From: Aquabacterium sp. OR-4
GTDB lineage: Bacteria > Pseudomonadota > Gammaproteobacteria > Burkholderiales > Burkholderiaceae_C
Assembly (NCBI RefSeq): GCF_025290835.2
Contig: NZ_JAOCQD020000002.1
Location: 558,001-622,000 of the forward strand
DNA: 64,000 nt
Reading direction: 5' to 3'
Below, one piece after another: positions 47,071-56,159 of the stretch. Made by a program: the position numbers and the translations under genes. The notes beneath the pieces were generated by a model. That model had not been told where the DNA came from. It saw nothing but the letters and a program-made list of their open reading frames with translations, and did not search any database. Within the stretch, counting starts at the first letter, position 1. Each line of letters opens with the position of its first letter.

Positions 47071-48203
47071 CAGGCCGCCTGCGGGCCGGTCGCCGCGGCC
47101 ACGCCGGGTGCCGCCGCCGGCTCGGTGCCAAAGCGGTAGAGCGTGCGGCTGCGCCACACCTGGCCCGGGCGCAGCAACGGCTGCAGCATGTCGGGCCGGT
47201 TGATGGCATTGGGCGCGTGCTGCGGCTCCAGGCACAGGCCATTGCCGCGCGCATGGCGGCCGCCCCCCGGCGCCGGCAGGCTGCCATCGAGAAAGTTGCC
47301 GCTGTAGAACTGCAGGCCCGGTGCGGTGGTCAGCAGGCACATCGTGCGCCCGCTCAGCGGATCGGCCAGCCAGGCCGCCGCCACCGGCTCGGGCGAGCCC
47401 GCCGCGGCCGGCGCGTCCAGGTGCCAGTGGTGGTCGTAGCCCCTGGCCAGCGCCATCTGCGCGTCGCCCGCGGCGGCGCCGGCGGCCAGGCCATCGGCCA
47501 CGATGGCACCCTGGCGCAGATCGAAGGGCGTGCCCGCCACCGCGCACACCTGCTGCGGAATCAGCGTGGCGTCCACCGCGTCGTAGCGGCTGGCCGCGAT
47601 GCGCAGCCGGTGGCCCAGCGCGCTGCCGCCGCCGGCCAGGTTGAAGTAGGCATGCTGGGTGAGGCTGACCACGGTGGCCGCATCGGTGGTGGCGGCATAG
47701 TCCACCGCCCAGGTGTGGGCGTCGGGCAGGCTGTAGCGCACCTCGGCCAGCAGCGCGCCGGGGTAGCCTTCTTCGCCGGCCGGGCTGCGGTAGCGCAGGC
47801 ACAGCACGGCGCCCACGTCGGCCGCGCCGGTCTCCACCTCGGCCTGCCACAGGCGCTGGCCAAAGCCCTGGTGGCCGCCGTGCAGGCTGTTGGGGCCGTC
47901 GTTGCAGCTCAGCTGCACCGCCTGGCCATCGAGCATGAAGCGGCCGCCGGCCACGCGGTTGCACAGCCGCCCGGTCAGGGTGCCGAAGTGCGGGTTGCGC
48001 GTGGCGTAGTCCTGCAGCGCATCAAAGCCCAGCACCACGTTGGCCACGCGGCCGGCGCGGTCGGGCACCTCGAGCCGGGTGACGATGCCGCCCAGCGTGA
48101 TGGCGGTGAGCGACAGCGCGCCGCGCTGCAGCGTGTAGGCCGCCACGGCACGGCCGTCGGGCAGCGTGCCGGCATCGCGGCAGGAGATGGTGGTGGCAGT
48201 CAT
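47070..48203 (-). CDS. galM: Aldose 1-epimerase (mutarotase)
   Basis: A 377-residue protein from ATG 48203. Family features: GFDALQDY, HFGTLTGRLCNRVAGGRF, SLHGGHQGFGQRLW, LTQHAYFNLAG with a catalytic His, and CLEPQHAPNAIN with the catalytic Glu. It interconverts sugar anomers, which speeds entry of L-arabinose into its 1-dehydrogenase reaction. Its place behind the arabinose genes fits this use. A C-terminal Ala/Pro tail (residues ~355-377) is nonconserved. Confidence 0.88.
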   Translation of the reverse strand: MTATTISCRDAGTLPDGRAVAAYTLQRGALSLTAITLGGIVTRLEVPDRAGRVANVVLGFDALQDYATRNPHFGTLTGRLCNRVAGGRFMLDGQAVQLSCNDGPNSLHGGHQGFGQRLWQAEVETGAADVGAVLCLRYRSPAGEEGYPGALLAEVRYSLPDAHTWAVDYAATTDAATVVSLTQHAYFNLAGGGSALGHRLRIAASRYDAVDATLIPQQVCAVAGTPFDLRQGAIVADGLAAGAAAGDAQMALARGYDHHWHLDAPAAAGSPEPVAAAWLADPLSGRTMCLLTTAPGLQFYSGNFLDGSLPAPGGGRHARGNGLCLEPQHAPNAINRPDMLQPLLRPGQVWRSRTLYRFGTEPAAAPGVAAATGPQAA

Positions 48204-48309
48204 CGGCAAGTTGGACAAAAAAAACCTCGGGCCGCAGCCCGCCGGAAGTGGCAGGGTCGGTGATGGCCCTGCGTGAAACATCTGCGCGGTCGCCGCGCGG
48301 GTGCCAAGC

Positions 48310-49671
48310 CTAATGCCGCGCGCTGAGCCTGGCCGCACGCACCCAGCCCAGCCCGTGCCAGCGGCGCAGCAGCAGCAGGCCGCGCAACCATTCGTCGACG
48401 ATGAAGGCGCACCACAGGCCCAGCAGCCCGCCGCCCAGGCGGGTGCCCAGCAACCAGCCGCCGCCGGCCATCACCAGCCAGTGCGACACCAGGCCCAGGC
48501 GCAGCGCATAACGCAGATCGCCCGCGGCCCGCAGCGAGGCGCCCAGCACCAGGTTGAAGGCCCGGCCGGGCTCGAGCAGCAGGCCCAGCCACAGCAGCAG
48601 CGCACCGGTGTGCAGCACCTCGGGCGTGGTGGTGAAGGCCGCCAAAACGCGCGGGCCCAGCACACCGCCGGCCAGCGCTGCCAGCGTGGCCAGCGGCAGC
48701 GCCAGGCGCAGGTTGCGCAAGACCTCGTCGCGCGCCGCGCGGCGCTGGCCGGCCCCCACCAGCCGGCCCACCCGCAGCTCGCTGGCCTGTGACAGCGCGG
48801 CCGAGAACAGGATCACCAGCGAGGCCACCTGCATCACGTAGTTCTGCGTGGCCAGCGGGCCCTCGCCCATGCGCGCGCTGAGCGCGGTGACCAGCATGAA
48901 GGCACCGAACCAGCTGGCGTTCTGCAGCGTGGCCGGCACGCCAAAGGCCAGCAGGCGGCGCAGGTCGTCGCCGCGGATGGCCCACAGGTCGGCCCAGCGC
49001 AGGCGCAGGCCGATGCGCCCCGAGGCCGCCCACCACAGCGCCGCGCAGGCCGCCGCGCGGCTGGCGGCACCGGCGATGGCCACGCCGCTGGCATGCGCCG
49101 TCCAGTCGGCCCAGGGGCCGTGCAGGGCCAGCGCAATGCCGCCGGCATTGACCGCGTTCTGCAGCGCCATCACCACCATCACGGTGCGCGTGGCGCCGTG
49201 GGCACGCAGCGCCGCCGAGAGGCCGAAGTTCATCGACTCGAGAAACAGCGTGGCCGCCATCCACTGCAGATACGGCAGGGCATGCGACATCGGCCCCGGC
49301 GGCAGCTGCACCAGGCGCAGCAGCCAGGGCGCGGCCGGCAGCAGCGCCAGGCCGATGGCGCCACCCAGCCACAGGCTGGTGGCCACCGCGCCCCGCGCCA
49401 GGCGCCGTGCGCCCTCGGTGTCGCCGCGGCCCAGGTGGTGGCTGATGACCGTGGAGGCGCCCACCGCCAGCGCGCCAAACACCATCATCAGCAGCCACAG
49501 CACCTGGCCGGCGCTGCCCAGGCCGCCCACCGCGCCGTCCGACAGATGGCCCACCATCAGCGTGGCCACCACACCGGTGCTGACATGCAGCAGGTGCTCG
49601 GTGAAGATCGGCCAGGCCAGGCGCCACAGCGTGGGCGGGGGCACGGGCCGCGGCGGCGGCGGCGCGCTCAC
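48310..49671 (-). CDS. MATE family efflux transporter
   Basis: A 453-residue membrane protein with ~12 segments, starting at GTG 49671, which overlaps the GH127 stop. LAWPIFTEHLLHVSTGVVATLMVGHLSDGAVGG and the symmetric FGVPATLQNASWFGAFMLVTALSARMG give the two MATE halves. It exports cations or drugs with Na+ or H+. Its translational coupling to a glycosidase gene is unusual; sugar-related export is possible but not shown. Confidence 0.85.
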   Translation of the reverse strand: MSAPPPPRPVPPPTLWRLAWPIFTEHLLHVSTGVVATLMVGHLSDGAVGGLGSAGQVLWLLMMVFGALAVGASTVISHHLGRGDTEGARRLARGAVATSLWLGGAIGLALLPAAPWLLRLVQLPPGPMSHALPYLQWMAATLFLESMNFGLSAALRAHGATRTVMVVMALQNAVNAGGIALALHGPWADWTAHASGVAIAGAASRAAACAALWWAASGRIGLRLRWADLWAIRGDDLRRLLAFGVPATLQNASWFGAFMLVTALSARMGEGPLATQNYVMQVASLVILFSAALSQASELRVGRLVGAGQRRAARDEVLRNLRLALPLATLAALAGGVLGPRVLAAFTTTPEVLHTGALLLWLGLLLEPGRAFNLVLGASLRAAGDLRYALRLGLVSHWLVMAGGGWLLGTRLGGGLLGLWCAFIVDEWLRGLLLLRRWHGLGWVRAARLSARH

Positions 49672-52280
49672 TTCAGCAGGCGCAGGCCGTACAGGCCGCC
49701 GGCCACCGAGCCGGGCTCGGCGATCACGCGCAGCACCAGGCGGCCCTGCGCGTCGGTGGCATCGGGCGGCAGCGGCACATCCAGCAGGTAGAAGGCCTCG
49801 GGCGCATCGGGGCGCAGCGGCGGACGCGGCAGCGGCCGGCCGTTGAGCTCAAGCCGCCACTGGCGCCCGGCGTCGCCGGTGTGCAGGGTGAGCTGCAGCG
49901 TGCGCGCCTGGCGCTGCGGATCGCGCAGCGTGTAGCCAAACCAGGCGCTGGCATGGCGCCAGCGCCGGCCCAGGTGCAGGCCGGTGTCGCCGCCCTCGGC
50001 GGCATAGGCATGGTCGGCCTCGGGCTGCTGCTCGCCAGGGGCCACGGCATCGACGGTGCGCGCGGCCAGCGCGGCCTGGGCCTCGGCCTGGCGCTGCCGC
50101 TCGGCCTGCCGGCGCTCGAGCTCGGCGCTGTCGAGCACCGGCCACAGCAGCTGGTAGCGGGCCTCGTGCAGGCGGAAGAACGGCTCCAGCGTGACCGCCG
50201 CCCGGGCGCCCCGCCGCGCCCCGGCCGGCGCCAGCGCACGGGTGGTGAAGTGCAGCGGCTGGCCGGGCAGCGGGTAGATGTCGCGCAGCAGCTGGGCCGG
50301 ATCGCGCAGCACCAGCGTGGCCTCGGGCCGGCTCAGCGGGCCGTGGGCGATGTGGCCCATGCGGGTGTCGTCGCCAAAGTGCCGGGGTTCGGCCGTGGCG
50401 GCCGCCGTGGCGGGGGCGCTGGAGGGGCTGGAAGCGCCGGGTGTGCCGGGTGTGCCGGGTGTGCCGGGTGTGCCGGGAGCGTCGCCGCCTGCGGCTGACG
50501 CCTCGGCCGCAGGGGTGTGCGCAGCCGCAGCCTCGGCCGCATGGCTGCGCGCCGGCCCGCCCAGCGCCGCAAAGCCGGCCAGCGCCGGCGCGCTGCGCGC
50601 GGCCAGCAGGATGGGGCCGTGCAGCACGCTGCGCTGGGCCGAGCCGTCGGGCAGGCCTTCAAGCCAGGTGTGCATGCGCAGCTGCAGCGTGATGCGGTCG
50701 CCGGCGCGCCAGGGGCCGGCCAGACGCACATAGCCATCGGCCCCCAGCGGGCGCTGGGCGGCCGGCAGGTCGCGGCCGTTGCGCTGCACCGACCAGGCGC
50801 CCGGCGCCACCCAGGCCGGCAAGCGCAGCGCCACTGCGCGGTGGCTGGGCGCCAGCCACTCGAGGCTGCTGCGGGCGCGGTCTGGAAAGTCGCTGCGCTG
50901 GCGCAGCTGCAGGCCCAGCCCGGGCGCGTGCAGCGTGGCCGAGGCCTGCAGGTTGACCCACAGCGTGTCGGCGTCGTGGCCGAAGATCAGCTCGCCGTGG
51001 CGGCCGTGCACCTCGATGCCGGTGCCCACGCAGCACCACATGCCCTCGTGCACCGTGGAGTACACGCGGTGGTGGTGCGGGCGCAGCGGCGTGAAGTACA
51101 CCAGGCCGCCGGTGCGCGGATGCTGGGCCGACAGCACATGGTTGAACAGCGTGCGCTCGACATGGTCCATCGGCTCGCGCGAGGGCGCGCGCTGCCACAG
51201 CATGGCGTCGAGCAGCAGCATGTTCACGCTGTTGCAGCTCTCGGGGCCTTCCACCGCCTCGGTCAGCGACGAGAAGTCGGCGCTGTCGTGAAAGTGCTCG
51301 CGCACGCCATGGCCGCCCAGGGCCACGCTGCGGTGGCGCACCACGCGCTGCCAAAAGAAGCGCGCCGCGGCCTCGCCCTCGGGCAGCGCGCCCAGCTCGC
51401 CCAGGCGCTGGTAGGCCAGCACCTTGGGCAGCTGGGTGTTGGCATGCAGGCCGGTGAGCCGGTCTTCACCGGCGGCCAGCGGCAGCAGCAGGCTGCGGTC
51501 GACAAAGCCGATGGCCAGCGCGCGGATGCGGGCATCGCCGGTGGCGGCGGCCACGTCGGCCAGCACCTCGGCCATGCCGCCGTGCTCGGTGCGCAGCATG
51601 GCCTGCATCTGCGCCTGGCTGAGCTGCGCGGTGATGCGCGCCACCCAGGCCACCAGCGGCATCAGCAGGGCCTGGGCGCGTGACTCACCGGCCTGCAGCC
51701 AGGCGTCGCGCAGGCCGGCCAGGGTCTTGTGCAGGTTGTACCAGGGCACCCAGCGGCCATTGAGTTGAAAGCTGTCGGCCTGCACCTCGCCACGTGCCAG
51801 CGCCGCCCAGGCCGCACGGCCGTCCGGAATGCCGCCCAGGTAGCCGGCCATCAGCGCATCGCCGGCCACCGCCTGCTGGCATTCGGCCAGGCCGTCGAGC
51901 ATCTGGCGCAGCCGCGCCTGCAGGCGCGGGTCGCTGGTGGCGGCCCACGACAGGGCCAGCGCGCTGAGCACATGGCCGGCCATGTGGCCGTCCAGGCCGG
52001 TGGACTCCCAGCTGCCGTAGCCGGCCGCGGTGGCCAGGCCGGCGCTGCGCCGAAACGGCGCCAGCAGCCGCTGCGGATCAAGCGCCAGCAGGTAGGCGAT
52101 GTTGCGCTGCTGCGCCTCGCCCAGCACCCCGCCCTGCAGGCGCACGGCCTGCAGCGGCAACAGGCGCGCGCCGCCGCCTGGCGCCGCCGCAGCAGAAGCC
52201 GCAGCAGCAGCGGGCGCGGCCAGGCCCAGCCCGGCACCCAGCAGCGGCGCGGACATCATCTGGCGGCGGGTGACGACCAT
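49668..52280 (-). CDS. GH127-type beta-L-arabinofuranosidase, exported
   Basis: An 870-residue protein from ATG 52280. A Tat-like signal (VTRRQMMSAPLLGAGLGLAAPA) ends near residue 30. The (alpha/alpha)6 domain has E347-x-C349 (ESCNSVN) and MWCC (C416/C417), the zinc ligands and the nucleophilic Cys of GH127. C-terminal beta domains carry an inserted flexible linker with GTPGTPGTPGTPG coded by 9-bp repeats. GH127 removes beta-L-arabinofuranose from glycans. The gene lies downstream of the SDR in the leftward operon. Confidence 0.85.
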   Translation of the reverse strand: MVVTRRQMMSAPLLGAGLGLAAPAAAAASAAAAPGGGARLLPLQAVRLQGGVLGEAQQRNIAYLLALDPQRLLAPFRRSAGLATAAGYGSWESTGLDGHMAGHVLSALALSWAATSDPRLQARLRQMLDGLAECQQAVAGDALMAGYLGGIPDGRAAWAALARGEVQADSFQLNGRWVPWYNLHKTLAGLRDAWLQAGESRAQALLMPLVAWVARITAQLSQAQMQAMLRTEHGGMAEVLADVAAATGDARIRALAIGFVDRSLLLPLAAGEDRLTGLHANTQLPKVLAYQRLGELGALPEGEAAARFFWQRVVRHRSVALGGHGVREHFHDSADFSSLTEAVEGPESCNSVNMLLLDAMLWQRAPSREPMDHVERTLFNHVLSAQHPRTGGLVYFTPLRPHHHRVYSTVHEGMWCCVGTGIEVHGRHGELIFGHDADTLWVNLQASATLHAPGLGLQLRQRSDFPDRARSSLEWLAPSHRAVALRLPAWVAPGAWSVQRNGRDLPAAQRPLGADGYVRLAGPWRAGDRITLQLRMHTWLEGLPDGSAQRSVLHGPILLAARSAPALAGFAALGGPARSHAAEAAAAHTPAAEASAAGGDAPGTPGTPGTPGTPGASSPSSAPATAAATAEPRHFGDDTRMGHIAHGPLSRPEATLVLRDPAQLLRDIYPLPGQPLHFTTRALAPAGARRGARAAVTLEPFFRLHEARYQLLWPVLDSAELERRQAERQRQAEAQAALAARTVDAVAPGEQQPEADHAYAAEGGDTGLHLGRRWRHASAWFGYTLRDPQRQARTLQLTLHTGDAGRQWRLELNGRPLPRPPLRPDAPEAFYLLDVPLPPDATDAQGRLVLRVIAEPGSVAGGLYGLRLLK
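50434..50481. repeat. Tandem 9-bp repeat coding Gly-Thr-Pro
   Basis: About five units of CCGGGTGTG (plus strand) in the GH127 gene. They encode GTP triplets on the minus strand, so slippage would change linker length in-frame. Confidence 0.8.
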
Positions 52281-52401
52281 CGCAGCGTGTTCAGTGGTTC
52301 GGTGCCGGCCAACCCAGCGGCCGCCGCGGAACCGGCTCTGCCGGGCCGTGGGCGGCGCCCCCTCGAGGGCGAGGCGGCGAAGCCGCTTCGGCGGCGAGCC
52401 A

Positions 52402-53250
52402 TCACACCCAGCCACCGTCGACGACGAAGGTCTGCGCGGTGCACATGCGGCTGTCGTCGGCGGCCAGAAACAGCGCCATGTGGGCGATGTGCTCGGGCAG
52501 CACCGGCTCGCCGATGCACTGGTTGCGGCGGATCTCGTGCTCGGTCTCGGCGGTCACCCACAGGCGGCGCTGCTTGTCGGTCATGGTCCAGCCCGGCACC
52601 AGGGTGTTGACGCGGATGCCGTGCGTGCCCAGGTCGCGCGCCAGCGTGCGCGTCAGGCCCTGCATCGCGGCCTTGGACGAGGCGTAGGCCGCCAGATCGC
52701 CCTGGCGCAGCATCCAGCTCACCGAGCCGAAGTTGATGATGCTGCCGGCGTGCGCCGCGCGCATGTCGGGCGCCACCGCCTGGGCGGCAAAAAACGCGTG
52801 CCGCATGTTCACCGCCACCGCGCTGTCCCAGAACTCGGGCGTGACCTCGTCGATGGTGTGGCGGCGGTCGTTGGCGGCGTTGTTCAGCAGCGCCAGCACC
52901 GGGCCGAAGGCCTCGCGCACCTGGGCGATGGCGGCGCGCAGCGCGGTCACGTCGGTGATGTCGCAGGGCACGAACAGCGGCGTGGTGAGCGGCCCGTTCA
53001 GGCCGGCCCCGCCGCGCTGGGCGGCCTGCCCGGCCAGGCGCTGCACCAGGGCCTGGCCGGCGTCGAGCGCGATGTCGCAAAAGCCCACGCGCGCGCCCTG
53101 GGCCATGAACTGCTCGACCAGGCACTCGCCAATGCCGGTGGCGCCGCCGCTGATGAACACGCAGCGGCCCTGCAGGCTGGGGTGGCGGGCATAGGCCGCA
53201 GCAGGCGGGGCGGCCGCGCTGGCGTGGGCCGTGGCAGGTGTTGAACTCAT
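52402..53250 (-). CDS. Short-chain dehydrogenase, probable L-arabinose 1-dehydrogenase
   Basis: A 282-residue protein from ATG 53250 (GGAG 8 bases upstream). Rossmann motif FISGGATGIGECLVEQF, LLNNAAND, and catalytic Ser in SVSW with YASSK; the C-terminal VVDGGWV is typical. It is divergent from the arabonate dehydratase gene, sharing the control region 53251-53414. In such loci an SDR oxidises L-arabinose (or D-xylose) to the lactone; the exact sugar is inferred from the neighbours. Confidence 0.8.
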   Translation of the reverse strand: MSSTPATAHASAAAPPAAAYARHPSLQGRCVFISGGATGIGECLVEQFMAQGARVGFCDIALDAGQALVQRLAGQAAQRGGAGLNGPLTTPLFVPCDITDVTALRAAIAQVREAFGPVLALLNNAANDRRHTIDEVTPEFWDSAVAVNMRHAFFAAQAVAPDMRAAHAGSIINFGSVSWMLRQGDLAAYASSKAAMQGLTRTLARDLGTHGIRVNTLVPGWTMTDKQRRLWVTAETEHEIRRNQCIGEPVLPEHIAHMALFLAADDSRMCTAQTFVVDGGWV

Positions 53251-53309
53251 GCGCATGTCTCCGTACGGGCTGTTCTCGGGCTGCATTGGCCGCGAGCGCT
53301 GATGATAAG

Positions 53310-53386
53310 TAGTCTGACTATTAAAGGCAATGAAGTCATACTATTCGGGTAGTCCCTCATGCAAAACATCGATTAGTCATACTTTA
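53310..53386. promoter_or_regulatory. Three AGTC-nn-ACT operator-like sites between SDR and dehydratase
   Basis: tAGTCTGACTa (53310-53320), aAGTCATACTa (53333-53342) and tAGTCATACTt (53374-53384), in the one AT-rich stretch of this chromosomal part. The first is a perfect 11-bp palindrome. The pattern, centred in the divergent gap, suggests a GntR- or LacI-type regulator of the pathway; its gene is not in the window. Confidence 0.6.
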
Positions 53387-53414
53387 ATTCAGTCCAACAC
53401 GAGATCCCCTGCCC

Positions 53415-55160
53415 ATGAGCCTGCCGCCCAAGAAACCCCTCCGCTCCGCCGCCTGGTTCGGCACCGCCGACAAGAACGGCTTCATGTACCGCAGCTGGAT
53501 GAAGAACCAGGGCATCCCCGACCATGTGTTCCAGGGCAAGCCCATCATCGGCATCTGCAACACCTGGAGCGAGCTGACGCCCTGCAACGCCCACTTCCGC
53601 GAGCTGGCCGAGAGCGTCAAGCGCGGCGTGATCGAGGCCGGTGGCTACCCGGTGGAGTTTCCGGTGTTCAGCAACGGCGAGAGCAATCTGCGGCCCACCG
53701 CCATGTTCACCCGCAACCTGGCCAGCATGGACGTGGAGGAAGCCATCCGCGGCAACCCCATCGACGCCGTGGTGCTGATGGTGGGATGCGACAAGACCAC
53801 CCCGGCGCTGCTGATGGGCGCGGCCAGCTGCAACCTGCCGGCCATCGTGGTGACCGGCGGGCCCATGCTCAACGGCAAGCACAAGGGCAAGGACATCGGC
53901 TCGGGCACGGTGGTGTGGCAGCTGCATGAGCAGGTCAAGGCCGGCACCATCAGCATGAACGAGTTCATGGCCGCCGAGGCCGGCATGTCGCGCAGCGCCG
54001 GCACCTGCAACACCATGGGCACGGCCAGCACCATGGCCTGCATGGCCGAGGCGCTGGGCACCTCGCTGCCGCACAACGCGGCCATTCCGGCGGTGGACGC
54101 GCGCCGCAAGGTGCTGGCCCACCTGAGCGGCATGCGCATCGTCGAGATGGTGGCCGAAGACCTCACGCTGGCCAAGCTGCTCACCCGCGAGGCCTTCGAG
54201 AACGCCATCCGCGCCATCGCCGCCATCGGCGGCAGCACCAACGCGGTGATCCACCTGAAGGCGATTGCCGGACGCATCGGCGTCGACCTGGGCCTGGACG
54301 ACTGGACCAGCGTGGGCCGCGGCACGCCCACCATCGTCGACCTGCAGCCCTCGGGCCGCTTCCTGATGGAGGAGTTCTACTACGCCGGTGGCCTGCCGGC
54401 GGTGCTGCGCCGCCTGGGCGAGGCCGGCCTGCTGCCGCATCCGCAGGCGCTCACTGCCAACGGCCGCACCGTGTGGCAGAACGTGCACGACGCCGAGATC
54501 CACGACGACGAGGTGATCCGCCCGCTCAGCAAGCCGCTGGTGGCCGACGGCAGCCTGCGCATCCTGCGCGGCAACCTGGCGCCACGCGGCGCGGTGCTCA
54601 AGCCCTCGGCGGCCAGTGCCCACCTGCTCAGGCACCGCGGCCCGGCGGTGGTGTTCGAGGACTTCGACCACTACAAGAAGCGCATCGACGACCCCGAGCT
54701 GCCGGTCACGCCCGACAGCGTGCTGGTGATGAAGAACTGCGGCCCCAAGGGCTACCCCGGCATGGCCGAGGTGGGCAACATGGGCCTGCCGCCCAAGATC
54801 CTGGCCCAGGGCGTGACCGACATGGTGCGCATCAGCGACGCCCGCATGAGCGGCACCGCCTACGGCACGGTGGTGCTGCATGTGGCGCCCGAGGCGCGCG
54901 CCGGCGGCCCGCTGGCCGTGGTGCGCGACGGCGACTGGATCGAGCTCGACGCCGACACCGGCCGCCTGCACCTGGACATCTCTGACGAGGAGATGGCCCG
55001 CCGCCTGGCCGAGTGGGCCGCGCAGCAGCAGCCCGACGCCGCCGATGCCAGCGGCTACCGCAGCCTGTACGTGGGCCATGTGCTGCAGGCCGACCAGGGC
55101 TGCGACTTCGACTTCCTGGTCGGCTGCCGCGGCGCCCCGGTGCCGCGCCACTCGCACTGA
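53415..55160 (+). CDS. L-arabonate dehydratase (IlvD/Edd family)
   Basis: A 581-residue protein. Fe-S ligands Cys48 (GICNTW), Cys125 (VGCDKTTPA) and Cys198 (GTCNTMGTAST) are all present, as in sugar-acid dehydratases with a [2Fe-2S] cluster. AAIGGSTNAVIHL and CGPKGYPGMAEVG are further family signatures. It makes 2-keto-3-deoxy-L-arabonate. D-xylonate or related acids are possible substrates, but length and the next gene favour L-arabonate. Confidence 0.85.
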   Translation: MSLPPKKPLRSAAWFGTADKNGFMYRSWMKNQGIPDHVFQGKPIIGICNTWSELTPCNAHFRELAESVKRGVIEAGGYPVEFPVFSNGESNLRPTAMFTRNLASMDVEEAIRGNPIDAVVLMVGCDKTTPALLMGAASCNLPAIVVTGGPMLNGKHKGKDIGSGTVVWQLHEQVKAGTISMNEFMAAEAGMSRSAGTCNTMGTASTMACMAEALGTSLPHNAAIPAVDARRKVLAHLSGMRIVEMVAEDLTLAKLLTREAFENAIRAIAAIGGSTNAVIHLKAIAGRIGVDLGLDDWTSVGRGTPTIVDLQPSGRFLMEEFYYAGGLPAVLRRLGEAGLLPHPQALTANGRTVWQNVHDAEIHDDEVIRPLSKPLVADGSLRILRGNLAPRGAVLKPSAASAHLLRHRGPAVVFEDFDHYKKRIDDPELPVTPDSVLVMKNCGPKGYPGMAEVGNMGLPPKILAQGVTDMVRISDARMSGTAYGTVVLHVAPEARAGGPLAVVRDGDWIELDADTGRLHLDISDEEMARRLAEWAAQQQPDAADASGYRSLYVGHVLQADQGCDFDFLVGCRGAPVPRHSH

Positions 55161-55195
55161 GCCCCCTTGTCCACCCCTTGCCGCAAGACCCCGAG

Positions 55196-56128
55196 ATGAC
55201 CGCAACCCGCAGCAACCCCCGCTACCGCGGCGTGTTTCCGGTGGTGCCCACCAGCTTTCATGCCGACGGCACGCTGGATCTGGACAGCCAGAAGCGCGTG
55301 CTCGACTTCATGATCGACGCCGGCTCCACCGGCCTGTGCATCCTGGCCAACTTCAGCGAGCAGTTCGTGCTGAGCGACGACGAGCGCGACACGCTGGCCC
55401 GCGTGATGCTGGAGCACGTGGCCGGCCGCGTGCCGGTGATCGTGACCACCACGCACTTCAGCACCGACATCTGCATCGCCCGCAGCCAGCGCGCGCAGGC
55501 CCTCGGCGCGGCCATGGTGATGGCCATGCCGCCCTACCACGGCGCCACGCTGCGCGTGGGCGAGGCCGCGGTGGGCGAGTTCTATCGCCGCCTGTCTGAC
55601 GCGCTGCGCATCCCGATCATGGTGCAGGACGCGCCGATGGCCGGCACGCCGATGTCGGCCGCCTTCCTGGCCCGCCTGGCGCAAGACACCGAGAACGTGC
55701 GCTACTTCAAGATCGAGGTGCCCGGCGCCGCCAACAAGCTGCGCGAGCTGATCGCCCTCGGCGGCGAGGCCATCGAAGGCCCGTGGGACGGCGAGGAGGC
55801 CATCACCCTGCTGGCAGACCTGCACGCCGGCTGCACCGGCGCGATGACCGGCGGCGGCTTCCCGGACGGCATCCGCCAGATCATGGACGCCTGGCAGGCC
55901 GGCCGCCACGACGAGGCCGCCGCCCAGTACGGCCGCTGGCTGCCGCTGATCAACCACGAGAACCGCCAGGGCGGCATCCTGACCGCCAAGGCGCTGATGC
56001 TGGCCGGCGGCGTGATCGCCTGCGATGCGCCGCGCCACCCCTTCCCGGCCATGCACCCGGGCACCCGCGAGCTGCTGCTGGCGCTGGCCCGGCCGCTGAA
56101 CCCCTTGGTGCTGCGCTGGAGCCGTTGA
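55196..56128 (+). CDS. L-2-keto-3-deoxyarabonate dehydratase (DHDPS/NAL superfamily)
   Basis: A 310-residue protein from ATG 55196. RGVFPVVPTSFHADGTLDLDSQKRVL is the typical start; GLCILANFSEQFVLSDDE is the substrate loop; the Schiff-base Lys is in RYFKIEVPG, and CTGAMTGGGFPDGIRQI follows. The family of this length and place converts KDA to 2-oxoglutarate semialdehyde. It follows the dehydratase by 35 bp and is followed by the semialdehyde dehydrogenase. Confidence 0.85.
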   Translation: MTATRSNPRYRGVFPVVPTSFHADGTLDLDSQKRVLDFMIDAGSTGLCILANFSEQFVLSDDERDTLARVMLEHVAGRVPVIVTTTHFSTDICIARSQRAQALGAAMVMAMPPYHGATLRVGEAAVGEFYRRLSDALRIPIMVQDAPMAGTPMSAAFLARLAQDTENVRYFKIEVPGAANKLRELIALGGEAIEGPWDGEEAITLLADLHAGCTGAMTGGGFPDGIRQIMDAWQAGRHDEAAAQYGRWLPLINHENRQGGILTAKALMLAGGVIACDAPRHPFPAMHPGTRELLLALARPLNPLVLRWSR

Positions 56129-56159
56129 GCACGCCGCCCTTGCCCAATTTCACGACGAG

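Noticed and set aside
45056..47287. 743-codon ORF opposite dctA
   Set aside because: Shadow of the dctA reading frame; dctA has clear family motifs.
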